DNA of 64,000 nucleotides, from the NCBI GenBank assembly GCA_965215825.1, contig CBDCEM010000003.1, forward strand, positions 2,666,001 through 2,730,000, given 5' to 3'. The notes beneath the pieces are model-generated. The model was not told where the DNA came from. It did not search any database and saw only the letters and a list, made by a program, of their open reading frames with translations. Shown here one piece after another: positions 46,048-55,091 of the stretch (its first letter is position 1; each line of letters starts with the position of its first letter). A program made the translations under genes and the position numbers. The stretch comes from JAWPMT01 sp965215825 (GTDB lineage Bacteria; Bacteroidota; Bacteroidia; Cytophagales; Cyclobacteriaceae).

Positions 46048-46523
46048 TGGCTCTTTTAACTTAGGTCTTGCTCAAATAAACACAAAACTCTTAAGAACAT
46101 CCAAGATAATTTCAAATAAATTTAAATCTCTATAAATGAGCATCTTACATAACACTACTTCACTTAAATAATTAAGGCTCTTTAATGCATAAAAAAACCC
46201 TTCCATTTAATAACAGAAGGGTCTCACTGTTTGATCATCTATCGTATCAATAATCCTTAATCAATAACATAGCTGGCTCCACATCACATAGTCAGCCATA
46301 GAGCTGTATTTTCAATCTCTTAATTTCAAACCGAATATCAAAGGTGTGATTTTTTAAATTGTCACGGCATTTAACACACATCATCGGGAAAAAACCTTTG
46401 GTCACCCGGAATACTCTGGAATTAACAAAATTCAGTAAAACTCAGGAGGTATGAAATAATGTTTACCTAACTCAATTAATCCAATCAAAACTGTAACTTT
46501 CCGTCGACTTCATAAGAGCTTAC
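46048..46523. other. 476-bp intergenic region with possible small RNA
   Basis: AT-rich and without a convincing long frame. It holds a minus-strand terminator (46190-46222, listed separately). Just before that, on the minus strand, lies a 12-codon frame (MADYVMWSQLCY, about 46308-46270). On the plus strand, an AGGAGG at 46444-46449 is followed by ATGAAATAATG, that is two mini-frames (MK, then MFT), about 55 bases before the response regulator start. This could be a leader or a small-RNA locus; nothing else is visible. Confidence 0.4.
46190..46222 (-). terminator. Minus-strand terminator without an obvious gene
   Basis: Read on the minus strand: ACCCTTC (46222-46216), loop TGTTATTAAATG, GAAGGGT (46203-46197), then TTTTTT. 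There is no annotated minus gene directly upstream. It would end either a small RNA or a long 3' tail of the histidine kinase transcript crossing the receiver gene antisense. Confidence 0.65.
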
Positions 46524-46883
46524 ATGATCTATACCTGCATTGCTATCGATGATGATCCCCTGTTCCTGAAAATGCTTCAGGTATTGGTTTCCGAAATACC
46601 GGAGCTTGAGTTATTAGCGACTTTTACCAATCCCGTTGATGGCGTGATGGCAACTGTCAAGCAAAAACCGGACTTGATGTTGGTTGATTATGAAATGCCA
46701 TATATCAATGGGTTTGAGTCCCTGGAAATCATGGATAAGCTTCCGAAGATCATCATGATTTCGGGTTACCTGCAGGCCTACGAAGTAGAAGAATCAAACC
46801 TTGAAATATCGGGCTTTATCAGTAAAAATGACCTGCGGTCTCCGGCAACTTTACGGGATAAGGTTTTAGATGTGATGAGTTAA
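46524..46883 (+). CDS. Stand-alone response-regulator receiver domain
   Basis: A 119-residue CheY-like protein with no output domain. Acidic pair Asp10/Asp11 in IAIDDDPLF, phosphoacceptor Asp55 in LMLVDYEMPYING, Ser80 (MISGY) in the Thr/Ser position, and Lys101 (FISKND). The pattern DDDPLFL...NPVDG is like the receivers of LytTR regulators, here cut to the receiver only. It faces the TPR kinase of the next gene, the two stops being 5 bp apart, so it is a good candidate acceptor for that kinase or its paralogue. A phosphorelay or switch role is inferred. Confidence 0.92.
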   Translation: MIYTCIAIDDDPLFLKMLQVLVSEIPELELLATFTNPVDGVMATVKQKPDLMLVDYEMPYINGFESLEIMDKLPKIIMISGYLQAYEVEESNLEISGFISKNDLRSPATLRDKVLDVMS

Positions 46884-46888
46884 AAAAC

Positions 46889-48808
46889 TTACGCTTCTTC
46901 CTCCTGAACTTGTTGCAGGTCATAAGTTGGCAAGGAAACGATGAATGTGGTGCCTGATCCATCCTTACTATCCACTGTAATTTGTCCCTGATTTAATTCC
47001 ACAAATTCATGCACCAATTGAAGGCCAAGTCCTAACCCCTTCTCTCCTTCAGTTCCCCACGTACTGGCCTCTTCGTTTAATTGAAAAAGATGTCCAAGTT
47101 TATCTTCCGGGATTCCTACTCCATTGTCATTCACCTCGATCTCAACTGCACTATCCGTCCTTGTTGCATTAATGGTCACATAACCTTCCCGAGGGGTAAA
47201 CTTTAAGGCGTTACTAACCAGGTTGCGAATGATCGTCATGGTCGTATTTCGATCCGCCCACACGTCTATTCCTTCTGACACGGTACTACTTAGTGTTATT
47301 TGCTTTGACTTTGCCATGGTCGTAAAAACGTCCACAAGATCATCCGCCATCGTTTTGATATCGATCTTTTCAGGAACGTAAGGAAATTGCCCTTGCTGCT
47401 GTACGGCCCAGTTTAATAGATTATCCAACAGTGATGAAAGTCGGTCAACCGATTGATCAATGTCCTCGGCCAGTACCTCCAACTGGTCGATCTGTTTGTT
47501 CTGCACGAAAAACTTAATCATTCTCGAAACCCCATGAAAGGCATTAACAGGGCCTCTCAAATCATGTGAAATAATCGAAAAGAAGCGGTCCTTTGTACGG
47601 TTTACTTCTTCCAGTTCCGCCTTCTGGTTTTCTAATGTTGCCTTTTGATCCCTTAAAACCTGGTTGATGCGCATGCGCTGACGACTGTTGCGATATTGCG
47701 CAATTCCAAAAACGGTCAACAGCCCTAAGCCAAAGATCAAAGCCACCGTAACCACTTGCTGGGTTTGACGTTGCGCGTCCATTCGCGACTGAGCTTGTCC
47801 TATTTCGAATTCTGTGCGCTGATTAGCAAGTTTTCTTACGGTTTCGGTATTTTGAATACTGTCTTTAAATGCGACATATTGTCTTTGATAATATAACGCT
47901 CCCTCAAAATCTCCTTCCTCTTGATATAATACTGATAACAATTCGGAAGCATCCCTAATTTGTGCTTTAATATCTATTTCTTTCGCAATTTCAAGACCTT
48001 TGGAAATAGTCTCAATGGCTTTTTGATTATCACCATTTTCAACATAGACTTTGCCTAGTTGATTACTAAAATCTGCAATGGCGTATTTATCTCCCAAAGG
48101 TTCCAACATACTTATTGCCTGGTAAAAGTCCTTCTCAGCATTTTCGACATCCCCCTTAGCCAGTTTTACTAAAGCACGATTTCCTATTACATAGGCATTT
48201 CCTAAAACAAAATTCTTATTCACAAAAATCTTCTCAGCTATAGAGTATTTTTTTAGAGCCGAATCAAGTTCATTTAAAGTATAATATTGGTACCCAATAT
48301 TGAGGGAAGCCATTCCGTATGTAAGGGTATCACCGTTATTAATTAAAATGTCAGCAGCTTGTGTGTTATATGAAATTGCATTTACCAAGTCTCCTGTACT
48401 AGAATAAACAGTTGCAATCTCTCCATAAGCTTCTCCAAGTTTCTTTCTGAATCCGTGTTTTTCCGCTATTCTCGCACTCTCAAATAGAAACTCTAGTGAT
48501 TTCTGGAAATTTCCATTAATCCTATAAGCCATTCCAAGTGATATCAAAGCTCCTTGTTGGTAATACGGTTTTTGCTCTTTTTCCGCAAGTATTTTTAATT
48601 CTTCGGCATAGAAAATTATTTCTCCAGGAGCCGCACTTTTCAGGGATAATAATCTAAGTACTTCAAGTTTATCGGAATCACTCAATTCCGTCTGAAGAAC
48701 TTGTTTCAAAGAATCAGCTTCATTCTGATTCTGTGAAAAAATAAAACTACTGGAAAAAACAAAACTGGTGACTAGCACCAGTTTAAAAATATAAATTTTC
48801 GTCAAGTA
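46889..48808 (-). CDS. TPR sensor histidine kinase, module copy 1
   Basis: A 639-residue kinase. I place the start at a TTG (48808) four bases after the upstream stop, because it gives a proper signal peptide (MTKIYIFKLVLVTSFVFSSS). ATGs at 48916-48886 would lie inside the upstream gene and put the signal at residue 40. Periplasmic TPR array (about 40-330), membrane helix (about 352-371), coiled-coil linker, HisKA with His415 in SIISHDLRGPVNAFHG, N box NLVSNALKFTP, G1 DNGVGIP, G2 GLGLGL. A close paralogue of the kinase at 49.4-51.3 kb, sharing long identical runs in the kinase core while the TPR sensors differ. Likely senses a different ligand but talks to the same partners. Confidence 0.9.
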   Translation of the reverse strand, partial: YLTKIYIFKLVLVTSFVFSSSFIFSQNQNEADSLKQVLQTELSDSDKLEVLRLLSLKSAAPGEIIFYAEELKILAEKEQKPYYQQGALISLGMAYRINGNFQKSLEFLFESARIAEKHGFRKKLGEAYGEIATVYSSTGDLVNAISYNTQAADILINNGDTLTYGMASLNIGYQYYTLNELDSALKKYSIAEKIFVNKNFVLGNAYVIGNRALVKLAKGDVENAEKDFYQAISMLEPLGDKYAIADFSNQLGKVYVENGDNQKAIETISKGLEIAKEIDIKAQIRDASELLSVLYQEEGDFEGALYYQRQYVAFKDSIQNTETVRKLANQRTEFEIGQAQSRMDAQRQTQQVVTVALIFGLGLLTVFGIAQYRNSRQRMRINQVLRDQKATLENQKAELEEVNRTKDRFFSIISHDLRGPVNAFHGVSRMIKFFVQNKQIDQLEVLAEDIDQSVDRLSSLLDNLLNWAVQQQGQFPYVPEKIDIKTMADDLVDVFTTMAKSKQITLSSTVSEGIDVWADRNTTMTIIRNLVSNALKFTPREGYVTINATRTDSAVEIEVNDNGVGIPEDKLGHLFQLNEEASTWGTEGEKGLGLGLQLVHEFVELNQGQITVDSKDGSGTTFIVSLPTYDLQQVQEEEA

Positions 48809-48812
48809 GCCA

Positions 48813-49202
48813 TTAAGTCTGAGGCAATCGAATCTCTGGATCAACGGTGGTCTCCTTGCCGTCAGGGGTCTTATAGGTAATGTCATATCCATTGAACTCT
48901 GGATTTTTTGGGTCAACTGAATCGCTTTTTACTGTTCCTTCAAAGGTTCTTCCTGAACTGTCTGACTTCTTAGGTTTATCTGCCCAAATATCTTTCCAGT
49001 TCTTTCCGCCTGATTTTTCCTTATTTACATCAATTTTCTGAAGTTTTTCAATTGAATCATCTCCGCAGGTCCAGGCAATGGTCTGACCAGGATCTGCTCC
49101 AACTGTCGAATCTTCCTCCACTTTGGAGTAGGTTTCACTGGGTGCTACTGCATAATAAAGACCATCGTCTTTGTGAATGAGACTAATAGTTACGTCTGCC
49201 AT
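48813..49202 (-). CDS. Small beta-rich protein paired with kinase, copy 1
   Basis: A 129-residue protein (MADVTISLIHKDDGLYYAV...), no signal peptide, one Cys. It shares a pattern with the 137-residue protein at 51.3 kb: I-x-W, an (F/W)-x-G-(T/S)-(V/L) strand, and the end YDI-(T/V)-(Y/F)...T-(V/L)-DP-(E/K)-(I/V). The same general order (N-terminal strand, W-G strand, C-terminal DP-x-I) recalls the AidA/PixA inclusion-body proteins, but that link is weak. It precedes its kinase by a few bases and is surely co-transcribed with it. Possibly a cytosolic ligand, chaperone or output of the kinase; function unknown. Confidence 0.7.
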   Translation of the reverse strand: MADVTISLIHKDDGLYYAVAPSETYSKVEEDSTVGADPGQTIAWTCGDDSIEKLQKIDVNKEKSGGKNWKDIWADKPKKSDSSGRTFEGTVKSDSVDPKNPEFNGYDITYKTPDGKETTVDPEIRLPQT

Positions 49203-49413
49203 GGTTATTAAATTATATTAGTTAGTTACGGTGGTGAAGGGTCGCTTTCGCGAGGTGGCAGTCCGATTCGCCGGTGGTTCTTAGACATTAATATTAGCTC
49301 AGTTGGTCAATGGCGGGAAGATACATCAAAAATCCAATAAGTCCTTGGGACTCTTCGTTCAGAACTGCGTCAAAACGGTTGAATTGGTGATTTTCGGTAT
49401 TAATGGGAATTTA

Positions 49414-51312
49414 TCAGACATTTTCAGGAACGGCAACTTCTTCGAAGACAGGTAGCCAAACACTAAAAGTTGTCCCTTGATCTGCAGTACTTTCCACATC
49501 AATCTTACCCTTATTCAACTCTACAAATTCATGCACCAATTGCAGTCCAAGACCCAGTCCTTTCTCGCCATCAGTACCCCAGGTACTCTTTTTAGCCTGA
49601 AGTTTGAAGAGATCATTTAACTTCTCCGCGGGAATCCCGACGCCATTGTCCGTCACCTGAATCAGAATGGACTCGCCTTTATGCACCGCTTTGATCTTTA
49701 CTTCTCCCTCCTGAGGGGTAAATTTCAAGGCATTGCTGACCAGGTTTCGAATGATGGTCATTGTGGTATTCCTGTCTGCCCAAGCCTCGGTACTCAAGGT
49801 TACTTCTGAAATCAAAGTTATCTGTTTGGAATTGGCCATTGTGGTAAATGTCTTGACCAGGTCCTCGGCCATTGCACGGATATCGAGCTTTTCCGGTACA
49901 TAGGGAAAATTACCCTGTTGCTGCACAGCCCAGTTCAACAAATTGTCCAACAGACTGGACAAGCGATCCACCGACTGGTCAATGTCCTCAGCCAATTCTT
50001 CCAATTGCCCCATTTGCTTCTGTTGTACAAAAAACTTGATCATTCTCGAAACCCCGTGAAAGGCATTTACTGGCCCACGTAGATCGTGGGAGATAATAGA
50101 GAAAAATCGATCCTTGGTTTGATTGAGTTCTTCCAGTTTGGTTTTCTGATCGCTTAAGATGCGATTGGTCTTCTTCTTCTGAATGTTGTTTCGGTATTGA
50201 ATAGAGGCAAATACAACTACAAAAATCAATCCTCCTATCAATGAAAAGCCAATTATCCTTTGTATTTGACGTTGAGCGGTAAGAAGGTCTACTTCAGCCT
50301 GTTTTTGAGATACTTCAAATTCCCGTCGTAAGTCTGCTATTTTCTGAATCGTTTCAGCGTTATTAATTGAATCTCTGTAAGCAATATAGTTTTGGAGGTT
50401 TCTCAATGCTTTTTTGGGCTCACCCAATTCATCATACAGTTCAGAAAGTTTCAAAGAAGCATCCCTAATTTGCTCCTTAAGACCGTCCTTATAAGCAATT
50501 TCAAAGCTTAATTCCGCATAATTCAGCGCACGCTTATTTTCACCCTTGCCCCTATATATATCTGCCATATATGTATGGTAGACTGAAACAGCATATCTAT
50601 CTCCCAATTCCGTTAATTTCTCAGTTGCCAGTGAAATATTCTTTTCTGCCCTTTGGTCATTACCCAATTCTGCGTAGACCAAACCAATGTTACCAAGATT
50701 AACAGCTGCGTAGTATTCGAGATTTAGCAATTCACACAATTCACCTGCTTCATTGAAGTATGTTAGTGCTGATTCAAAGTTTCTATTTGAAAAAAATTGA
50801 TCACCTATATTAATGTATGCTGCGGTCAATGACGTTGAGTCTCTTGTTTTCTCAAAAATCTCAATCGCTCTTTTATAGTAGTCAATAGAATTATTGTGAC
50901 TTCCTGAGACGGAATAAATATCACCTAATGCGACATAAGTCTCTCCCAATGATCTTTGATGGTTTTGCTCCGCAGCTAATTCAGCACACTTTAAGTATGC
51001 CTCAACAGCTTCTTCGATATCACCAATCAATCTCAGCGAATTTCCTAGAATAAAATATGCCCTTCTGGTCCAATTGACATTTTCACTGTCCTTAGTTCTA
51101 TTGACCAAATCCTGAGCATACTTCAGTTTTTTTTGTGTATCGTTCTGATTATAGGCAATTCGGAATAGTAAGCTTATTTCTAAGCTATCATCAATATCTT
51201 GGGTTAGAACAATTTGCTCAAGACTATCAGCTACACCCTGATTTTGACACCATAGGTCAAGTCTGTAAATCAAAAATAGGCCTGCGAAAAGTGCAAGCCT
51301 TTTATAATTCAA
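49414..51312 (-). CDS. TPR sensor histidine kinase, module copy 2
   Basis: A 632-residue kinase from a TTG at 51312 (MNYKRLALFAGLFLIYRLDL signal peptide). A TTG at 51339 is an alternative that overlaps the upstream gene by 17 bp. Periplasmic TPRs (about 40-330; e.g. YVALGDIYSVSGSHNNSIDY), helix at about 353-372, HisKA His409 (SIISHDLRGPVNAFHG), N box NLVSNALKFTP, DNGVGIP, GLGLGL. The core is nearly identical in long stretches to copy 1, which shows recent tandem duplication, while the sensor half is diverged. No ATPase residue is lost. Probably membrane-bound with the sensor outside. Confidence 0.9.
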   Translation of the reverse strand: MNYKRLALFAGLFLIYRLDLWCQNQGVADSLEQIVLTQDIDDSLEISLLFRIAYNQNDTQKKLKYAQDLVNRTKDSENVNWTRRAYFILGNSLRLIGDIEEAVEAYLKCAELAAEQNHQRSLGETYVALGDIYSVSGSHNNSIDYYKRAIEIFEKTRDSTSLTAAYINIGDQFFSNRNFESALTYFNEAGELCELLNLEYYAAVNLGNIGLVYAELGNDQRAEKNISLATEKLTELGDRYAVSVYHTYMADIYRGKGENKRALNYAELSFEIAYKDGLKEQIRDASLKLSELYDELGEPKKALRNLQNYIAYRDSINNAETIQKIADLRREFEVSQKQAEVDLLTAQRQIQRIIGFSLIGGLIFVVVFASIQYRNNIQKKKTNRILSDQKTKLEELNQTKDRFFSIISHDLRGPVNAFHGVSRMIKFFVQQKQMGQLEELAEDIDQSVDRLSSLLDNLLNWAVQQQGNFPYVPEKLDIRAMAEDLVKTFTTMANSKQITLISEVTLSTEAWADRNTTMTIIRNLVSNALKFTPQEGEVKIKAVHKGESILIQVTDNGVGIPAEKLNDLFKLQAKKSTWGTDGEKGLGLGLQLVHEFVELNKGKIDVESTADQGTTFSVWLPVFEEVAVPENV

Positions 51313-51322
51313 TTTTGAAAAT

Positions 51323-51736
51323 CTATTTCGCAGGATCAATTGTCACTTTTGGGTCTAAGGTAAAGCTTTCACCGGACTTGTTAGACACTTCAAATACGAT
51401 ATCGTATTTCATTTCCAAAGTGGAATCTCCATTATTATCTACCAATGACCCCAACCACATATCTGTACCAGTTTCTTGTGAAGGTTGTACATCCCAACAG
51501 TCATCACCACTTACCTTGTTAATTCCAGTAAGGGTAACGGTATCCGTACCATTTTTCGACTCTGGAGTCCACTGTATGGAAACTCCCCCACCTTCTTTAA
51601 TGATGTCGAAAGTACTGCTATCTCCAGGAATGTCATCAGAGTCATCATTGTCGTCTGAGAGGACAACAGTCGTGTTTACATTTTCTGCTGTTAGGGTCTC
51701 CGTATCCACGGTCACCAAAACGTTAATGTCAGCCAT
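51323..51736 (-). CDS. Small beta-rich protein paired with kinase, copy 2
   Basis: A 137-residue acidic protein (MADINVLVTVDTETLTAENV...), no signal peptide. Asp-rich stretch (about 28-40), then SIQWTPES, VTLTGINKV, MWLGSLVDN and a C-terminal YDIVFEVSN...FTLDPKVTI. The start (D-I-N-V-L-V-x-V-D-T-E-T-L) is similar to AidA/PixA-type inclusion-body proteins. Family membership is plausible but unproven. Homologous in layout to the protein at 48.8 kb. It is the first gene of copy 2 of the module; the kinase begins within or just after its last codons. Confidence 0.72.
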   Translation of the reverse strand: MADINVLVTVDTETLTAENVNTTVVLSDDNDDSDDIPGDSSTFDIIKEGGGVSIQWTPESKNGTDTVTLTGINKVSGDDCWDVQPSQETGTDMWLGSLVDNNGDSTLEMKYDIVFEVSNKSGESFTLDPKVTIDPAK

Positions 51737-51907
51737 AGTTTTTCTTTTAGTTAAGTGTGATTAAATAGGACTTTAGGTTGCTGCGGCCAAAATAGCCAAA
51801 AAACAGCTATTCAGGTTGCAGTAGTAAAAAAGTTTACCAGGTCATGAAAAATGTCCATGATACAAGCCCGACTACAGGCCACATGAATCATTTTTCAATG
51901 ACAAGTC

Positions 51908-51915
51908 CAAAGATA
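51908..51915 (-). promoter_or_regulatory. Possible -7 box for module copy 2
   Basis: TATCTTTG on the minus strand (51915-51908) matches TAnnTTTG exactly and lies about 172 bases upstream of the 51736 start, giving a long leader if used. No clear -33 element was found, so confidence is low. The rest of the 226-bp gap shows nothing definite. Confidence 0.25.
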
Positions 51916-51962
51916 AAGAAATACTATGGCTATTAAATTCCGCTTATAACGCCAGGGATTGG

Positions 51963-54593
51963 CTACTCATTCCGCAGCACTTCAGCGGGATTGGCTTGTG
52001 TGGCAGATCGGGTTTGCCAGGCAATCGTAGAGAGCCCAATGATCAAAATAACAATCACACCTGACATGAGGTCCAGGAGATTTACGCTGATCCTGTTGGC
52101 GAAATCAATCAGTACAACTTGCTCAAAGAACAAATAAGAAAATGGCATGGCTATAAGAGAGGCTACGATGAACATTCTTAGGAAACCTTTTGAGAGCAGA
52201 TAGAAAAGATTGTTGTTTGAGGCCCCCAATACTTTTCTTACGCTGATTTCTTTCATACGGGTTTCGGCGGTAAAGACGGCCATACCCAGCAAACCCATCG
52301 ACGCAATGGAAATGGCCAGAAAAGCCAGGAAAGAGAAAACTTTAAATTGCATTTGAAAGTCTCGATACGCATGTTCTATTCGATCTTTAAAAAACCTGGC
52401 CTCGAACGTGTGGACCTTATCCACTTCAACAAACACTTTTTCCAGCTTGGTCATTAACGCAAGCGGATCATCGGACTTTACCAACATGTTGATCCAAACA
52501 AAATCATCGGAAGTTCCCTGAATGAGAATACTTGGTTTAGACTCATTTCTGATATTCACATATTGATAGTCCTGAATAACGCCGGTAACCTGAAGCTTCA
52601 CCCTACCGCGATCAAGGATCAAAGTCTCACCTACAGCATCAATGGGATTTTCAAATCCCAGCCTTGTACATAGAGACTCGTCAATTATGATAAATTGACT
52701 ACTGTCTTTATCATCAAATGGAAAGGTACCTCCAGCCAAAAACTTCATCTCATGGATTTCTGTGTAATCCTTGTTTACATAATTGACATGTACACTTACC
52801 GAATCCATCGGATCTTTGTACTTAACATCATCTCCCCACTGTTCCCCAGTATTCGGAAGCATGCCGGCCATGGATATTTTTTGAACTTCTGGCAGTTGAC
52901 TTAATCCTGGCAGGAACAGATCTGCCTTGTTTCGTTTCAGGTTCATGTTCACCACGTTCTCAGTCCTGAAACCCAGGTCAAAATTGATGGAGTATTTGTA
53001 CTGTCGATAATCAATAGTGGCTGCAATGATCAATACCATGGAAATCACAAATTGAAAAACGATTAGTACTTTCCTGAAATTGATACCTTTAACCAGGCCT
53101 TTTCCTGAAAAATCCTGTAAAATAGCTATCGCCTTAACTTTTGATAGTACCCATGCTGGCAAACCACCAGCTAAAAAACCAATCAAAATAGCAAAAGCCA
53201 GGAAGTACAAGAGTTGGACCCATTGGAAGTCCATGGTCATCGGCGTAGTTTCCAGCACAATCTGAACAAAGGAAGGTTTGATCAGCTGATAAAATCCAAA
53301 GGCAACAACTAACGCCAATGTAGATAGAATGACAGCCTCAAATACAAATTGAGTAAAGACCTGTGAACGATTAGCCCCCACTACTTTTCGAATCCCGACC
53401 TCCTTCATGCGACGTAATGACCGGGCAATCGAAAGATTCGTATAATTGAAGCATGCGGAAGCAATGACGATCCCTATCAACAGACCTAACTGCTGAATCA
53501 TTTGCCAGGAAGTGGTGGGACCGATATTGTTGGAAAGCTCAGGGCCGGGTGTCATTTCGGTTAAGTTTTGCAGGTGAAAATTAATCGTAAAACGATCATA
53601 AGTTGCGTTTTCTGAAGCTGCGATTCGGTCCAGATTGCTTTGTAATATCTCAGGTTTCGCACCCTCAGGAAGAAGCACATAAACGTGGTTCATCCAAATA
53701 CTCCCCCAGGTACCAAAAGACTTCTGATTTTCTTTTGATGCGATAACTTCAGCGGTCTTAAAGGAGCAAAGCACCTTAAATTGCATATGGCTATTGAATG
53801 GGACGTCTGGCATGAGGCCAGTTACGGTAAAGAGGTCTTCTCCAGCCTCTACGACCTGACCCAATACAGGTTCGTCACCAAATAGCTTCGTCGCCAATGT
53901 CTGTGTCAATACGATAGAATAGGGTTCCTGCAAAGCAGTTTCAGGATCTCCCTCAAGTAATTCAAAAGAAAACAGTTTGAAAAAAGCAGCTTCCGCATAT
54001 AACCCCCGCGAGGGAATTACATTATCCCCCTTCTTGAAATCCTTTCTGAAGTTTCGTCGCATGATCAAAACCTCTTCCAGTTCCGGCATTTCTTCCTGAA
54101 GTTTTTTGCCTAAATACACAGAATTAGAGCCCAGATCAAAGGGATCTGTTCCCGTAACATCACTATAGGTGGAATTGACCCGGAATATGCGATCTTTCTT
54201 TTCATGAAATTCATCATAAGACAACAATTGACTCAAATACGTGATCATTAAAATGCCAATTGACATAGAAATGGCAAGCCCTACAATATTGATAGTGGAA
54301 AAAAGTTTATTCCTTGAAAGGCTTCTGATCGAAGTTTTGAAATAGTTTTTGGTAAGGTGCATCAATGTCATTTGTCCTAAAATTTTGGGTGTGCGAATGG
54401 TGTACAGTCGAAAAAATTTGATGACATCTAGTAGAAAAACGAGATTGGCAAAGGCTTTTCCTTTTCGGTCGAAATTACGGTGGTAATACTCATGTAAATC
54501 TCCCTGTAGATCTTCAAGCAACTCTGGCCGGCAGTACAACTCGATGAATCGATCAAGCCAGCGTGGTGGGTTTGGAAGCGAACTCTCCTTCAT
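51963..54593 (-). CDS. FtsX/MacB-type ABC permease (PadR-linked, pair 2)
   Basis: An 876-residue permease of the same architecture as pair 1. Cytosolic prefix (about 1-75; CRPELLEDLQGDLHEYYHRNF), helix, MacB-like periplasmic domain (LSYDEFHEKKDRIFRVN), first FtsX core (RRMKEVGIRKVVGANRS), second periplasmic domain, second FtsX core (RMKEISVRKVLGASNN). The ATP-binding partner is not encoded nearby. Its ATG overlaps the PadR gene by four bases (ATGA). Likely extrudes or relays an envelope signal; substrate unknown. Confidence 0.93.
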   Translation of the reverse strand: MKESSLPNPPRWLDRFIELYCRPELLEDLQGDLHEYYHRNFDRKGKAFANLVFLLDVIKFFRLYTIRTPKILGQMTLMHLTKNYFKTSIRSLSRNKLFSTINIVGLAISMSIGILMITYLSQLLSYDEFHEKKDRIFRVNSTYSDVTGTDPFDLGSNSVYLGKKLQEEMPELEEVLIMRRNFRKDFKKGDNVIPSRGLYAEAAFFKLFSFELLEGDPETALQEPYSIVLTQTLATKLFGDEPVLGQVVEAGEDLFTVTGLMPDVPFNSHMQFKVLCSFKTAEVIASKENQKSFGTWGSIWMNHVYVLLPEGAKPEILQSNLDRIAASENATYDRFTINFHLQNLTEMTPGPELSNNIGPTTSWQMIQQLGLLIGIVIASACFNYTNLSIARSLRRMKEVGIRKVVGANRSQVFTQFVFEAVILSTLALVVAFGFYQLIKPSFVQIVLETTPMTMDFQWVQLLYFLAFAILIGFLAGGLPAWVLSKVKAIAILQDFSGKGLVKGINFRKVLIVFQFVISMVLIIAATIDYRQYKYSINFDLGFRTENVVNMNLKRNKADLFLPGLSQLPEVQKISMAGMLPNTGEQWGDDVKYKDPMDSVSVHVNYVNKDYTEIHEMKFLAGGTFPFDDKDSSQFIIIDESLCTRLGFENPIDAVGETLILDRGRVKLQVTGVIQDYQYVNIRNESKPSILIQGTSDDFVWINMLVKSDDPLALMTKLEKVFVEVDKVHTFEARFFKDRIEHAYRDFQMQFKVFSFLAFLAISIASMGLLGMAVFTAETRMKEISVRKVLGASNNNLFYLLSKGFLRMFIVASLIAMPFSYLFFEQVVLIDFANRISVNLLDLMSGVIVILIIGLSTIAWQTRSATQANPAEVLRNE

Positions 54594-54925
54594 CTCAATC
54601 CTTCAAATACGATATCGGGAATTCCACTCCACAACCTGTCTCGTTGCTCTTTGGCATTGAGCAAGGCTACTTTCCCGGCATGGGAAACCTGGAAAAATCT
54701 TTTTCTCCGGCCTCCCCTTTCTTTGGTAGGCTCTCCTAATTCGGAGGTTATCAGCCCTTTGTCCTCTAAACGTTTCAGGACGGCATGAACAACTCCTAAT
54801 TTCGTTAGACGACCGGTCCCCTCTCCAATGGCATCTACAATATTGACACTATAGGCTTCATTCATCAGCGAGGCAATAGTCAACAAAACAATCTCTTCAA
54901 ACTCTCCCAGGTGAGCGCCTTTCAT
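54590..54925 (-). CDS. PadR-family transcriptional regulator (pair 2)
   Basis: A 111-residue winged-helix protein: MKGAHLGEFEEIVLLTIASL, YSVNIVDAI, LGVVHAVLKRLEDKGLITS and ERGGRRKRFFQVSHAG. Co-transcribed with and overlapping its permease gene. The preceding promoter is close to ideal for the phylum (TTG-N21-TACATTTG). Probably an autorepressor responding to an envelope or drug signal. Confidence 0.93.
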   Translation of the reverse strand: MKGAHLGEFEEIVLLTIASLMNEAYSVNIVDAIGEGTGRLTKLGVVHAVLKRLEDKGLITSELGEPTKERGGRRKRFFQVSHAGKVALLNAKEQRDRLWSGIPDIVFEGLR

Positions 54926-54947
54926 AATTGAAATCTTATTTATTCAC

Positions 54948-54979
54948 CAAATGTATGAAATATACTTACGCGGCTTCAA
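54948..54979 (-). promoter_or_regulatory. Near-ideal Bacteroidota promoter of PadR/permease pair 2
   Basis: Minus strand: TTG (54979-54977), 21-base spacer, TACATTTG (54955-54948), a perfect TAnnTTTG. The PadR start codon is 22 bases beyond the -7 box, giving a short leader. Confidence 0.6.
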
Positions 54980-55091
54980 GGTTTAAAGTTTTATTTATTC
55001 ATGTTTTGTATAAAAAATGCTTCTGATGGTTAAGAGTAATCACCAGGGCGATCTATTCTATTTTTGATCAATTTTGTCATTGACCTATCCT

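Noticed and set aside
48809..48916. ATG starts of kinase copy 1 inside the upstream small gene
   Set aside because: They would add 36 residues before the signal peptide and read the C-terminal codons of the small protein in another frame. A TTG just after the upstream stop fits better.
49294..49307. TTAGCTCAGTTGGT, like a tRNA D-arm, in the gap between the two kinase modules
   Set aside because: No matching anticodon arm, T-arm or acceptor stem follows, so it is not a tRNA gene. A small CGC-GAAA-GCG hairpin nearby (minus strand) is equally unconvincing as an RNA gene.
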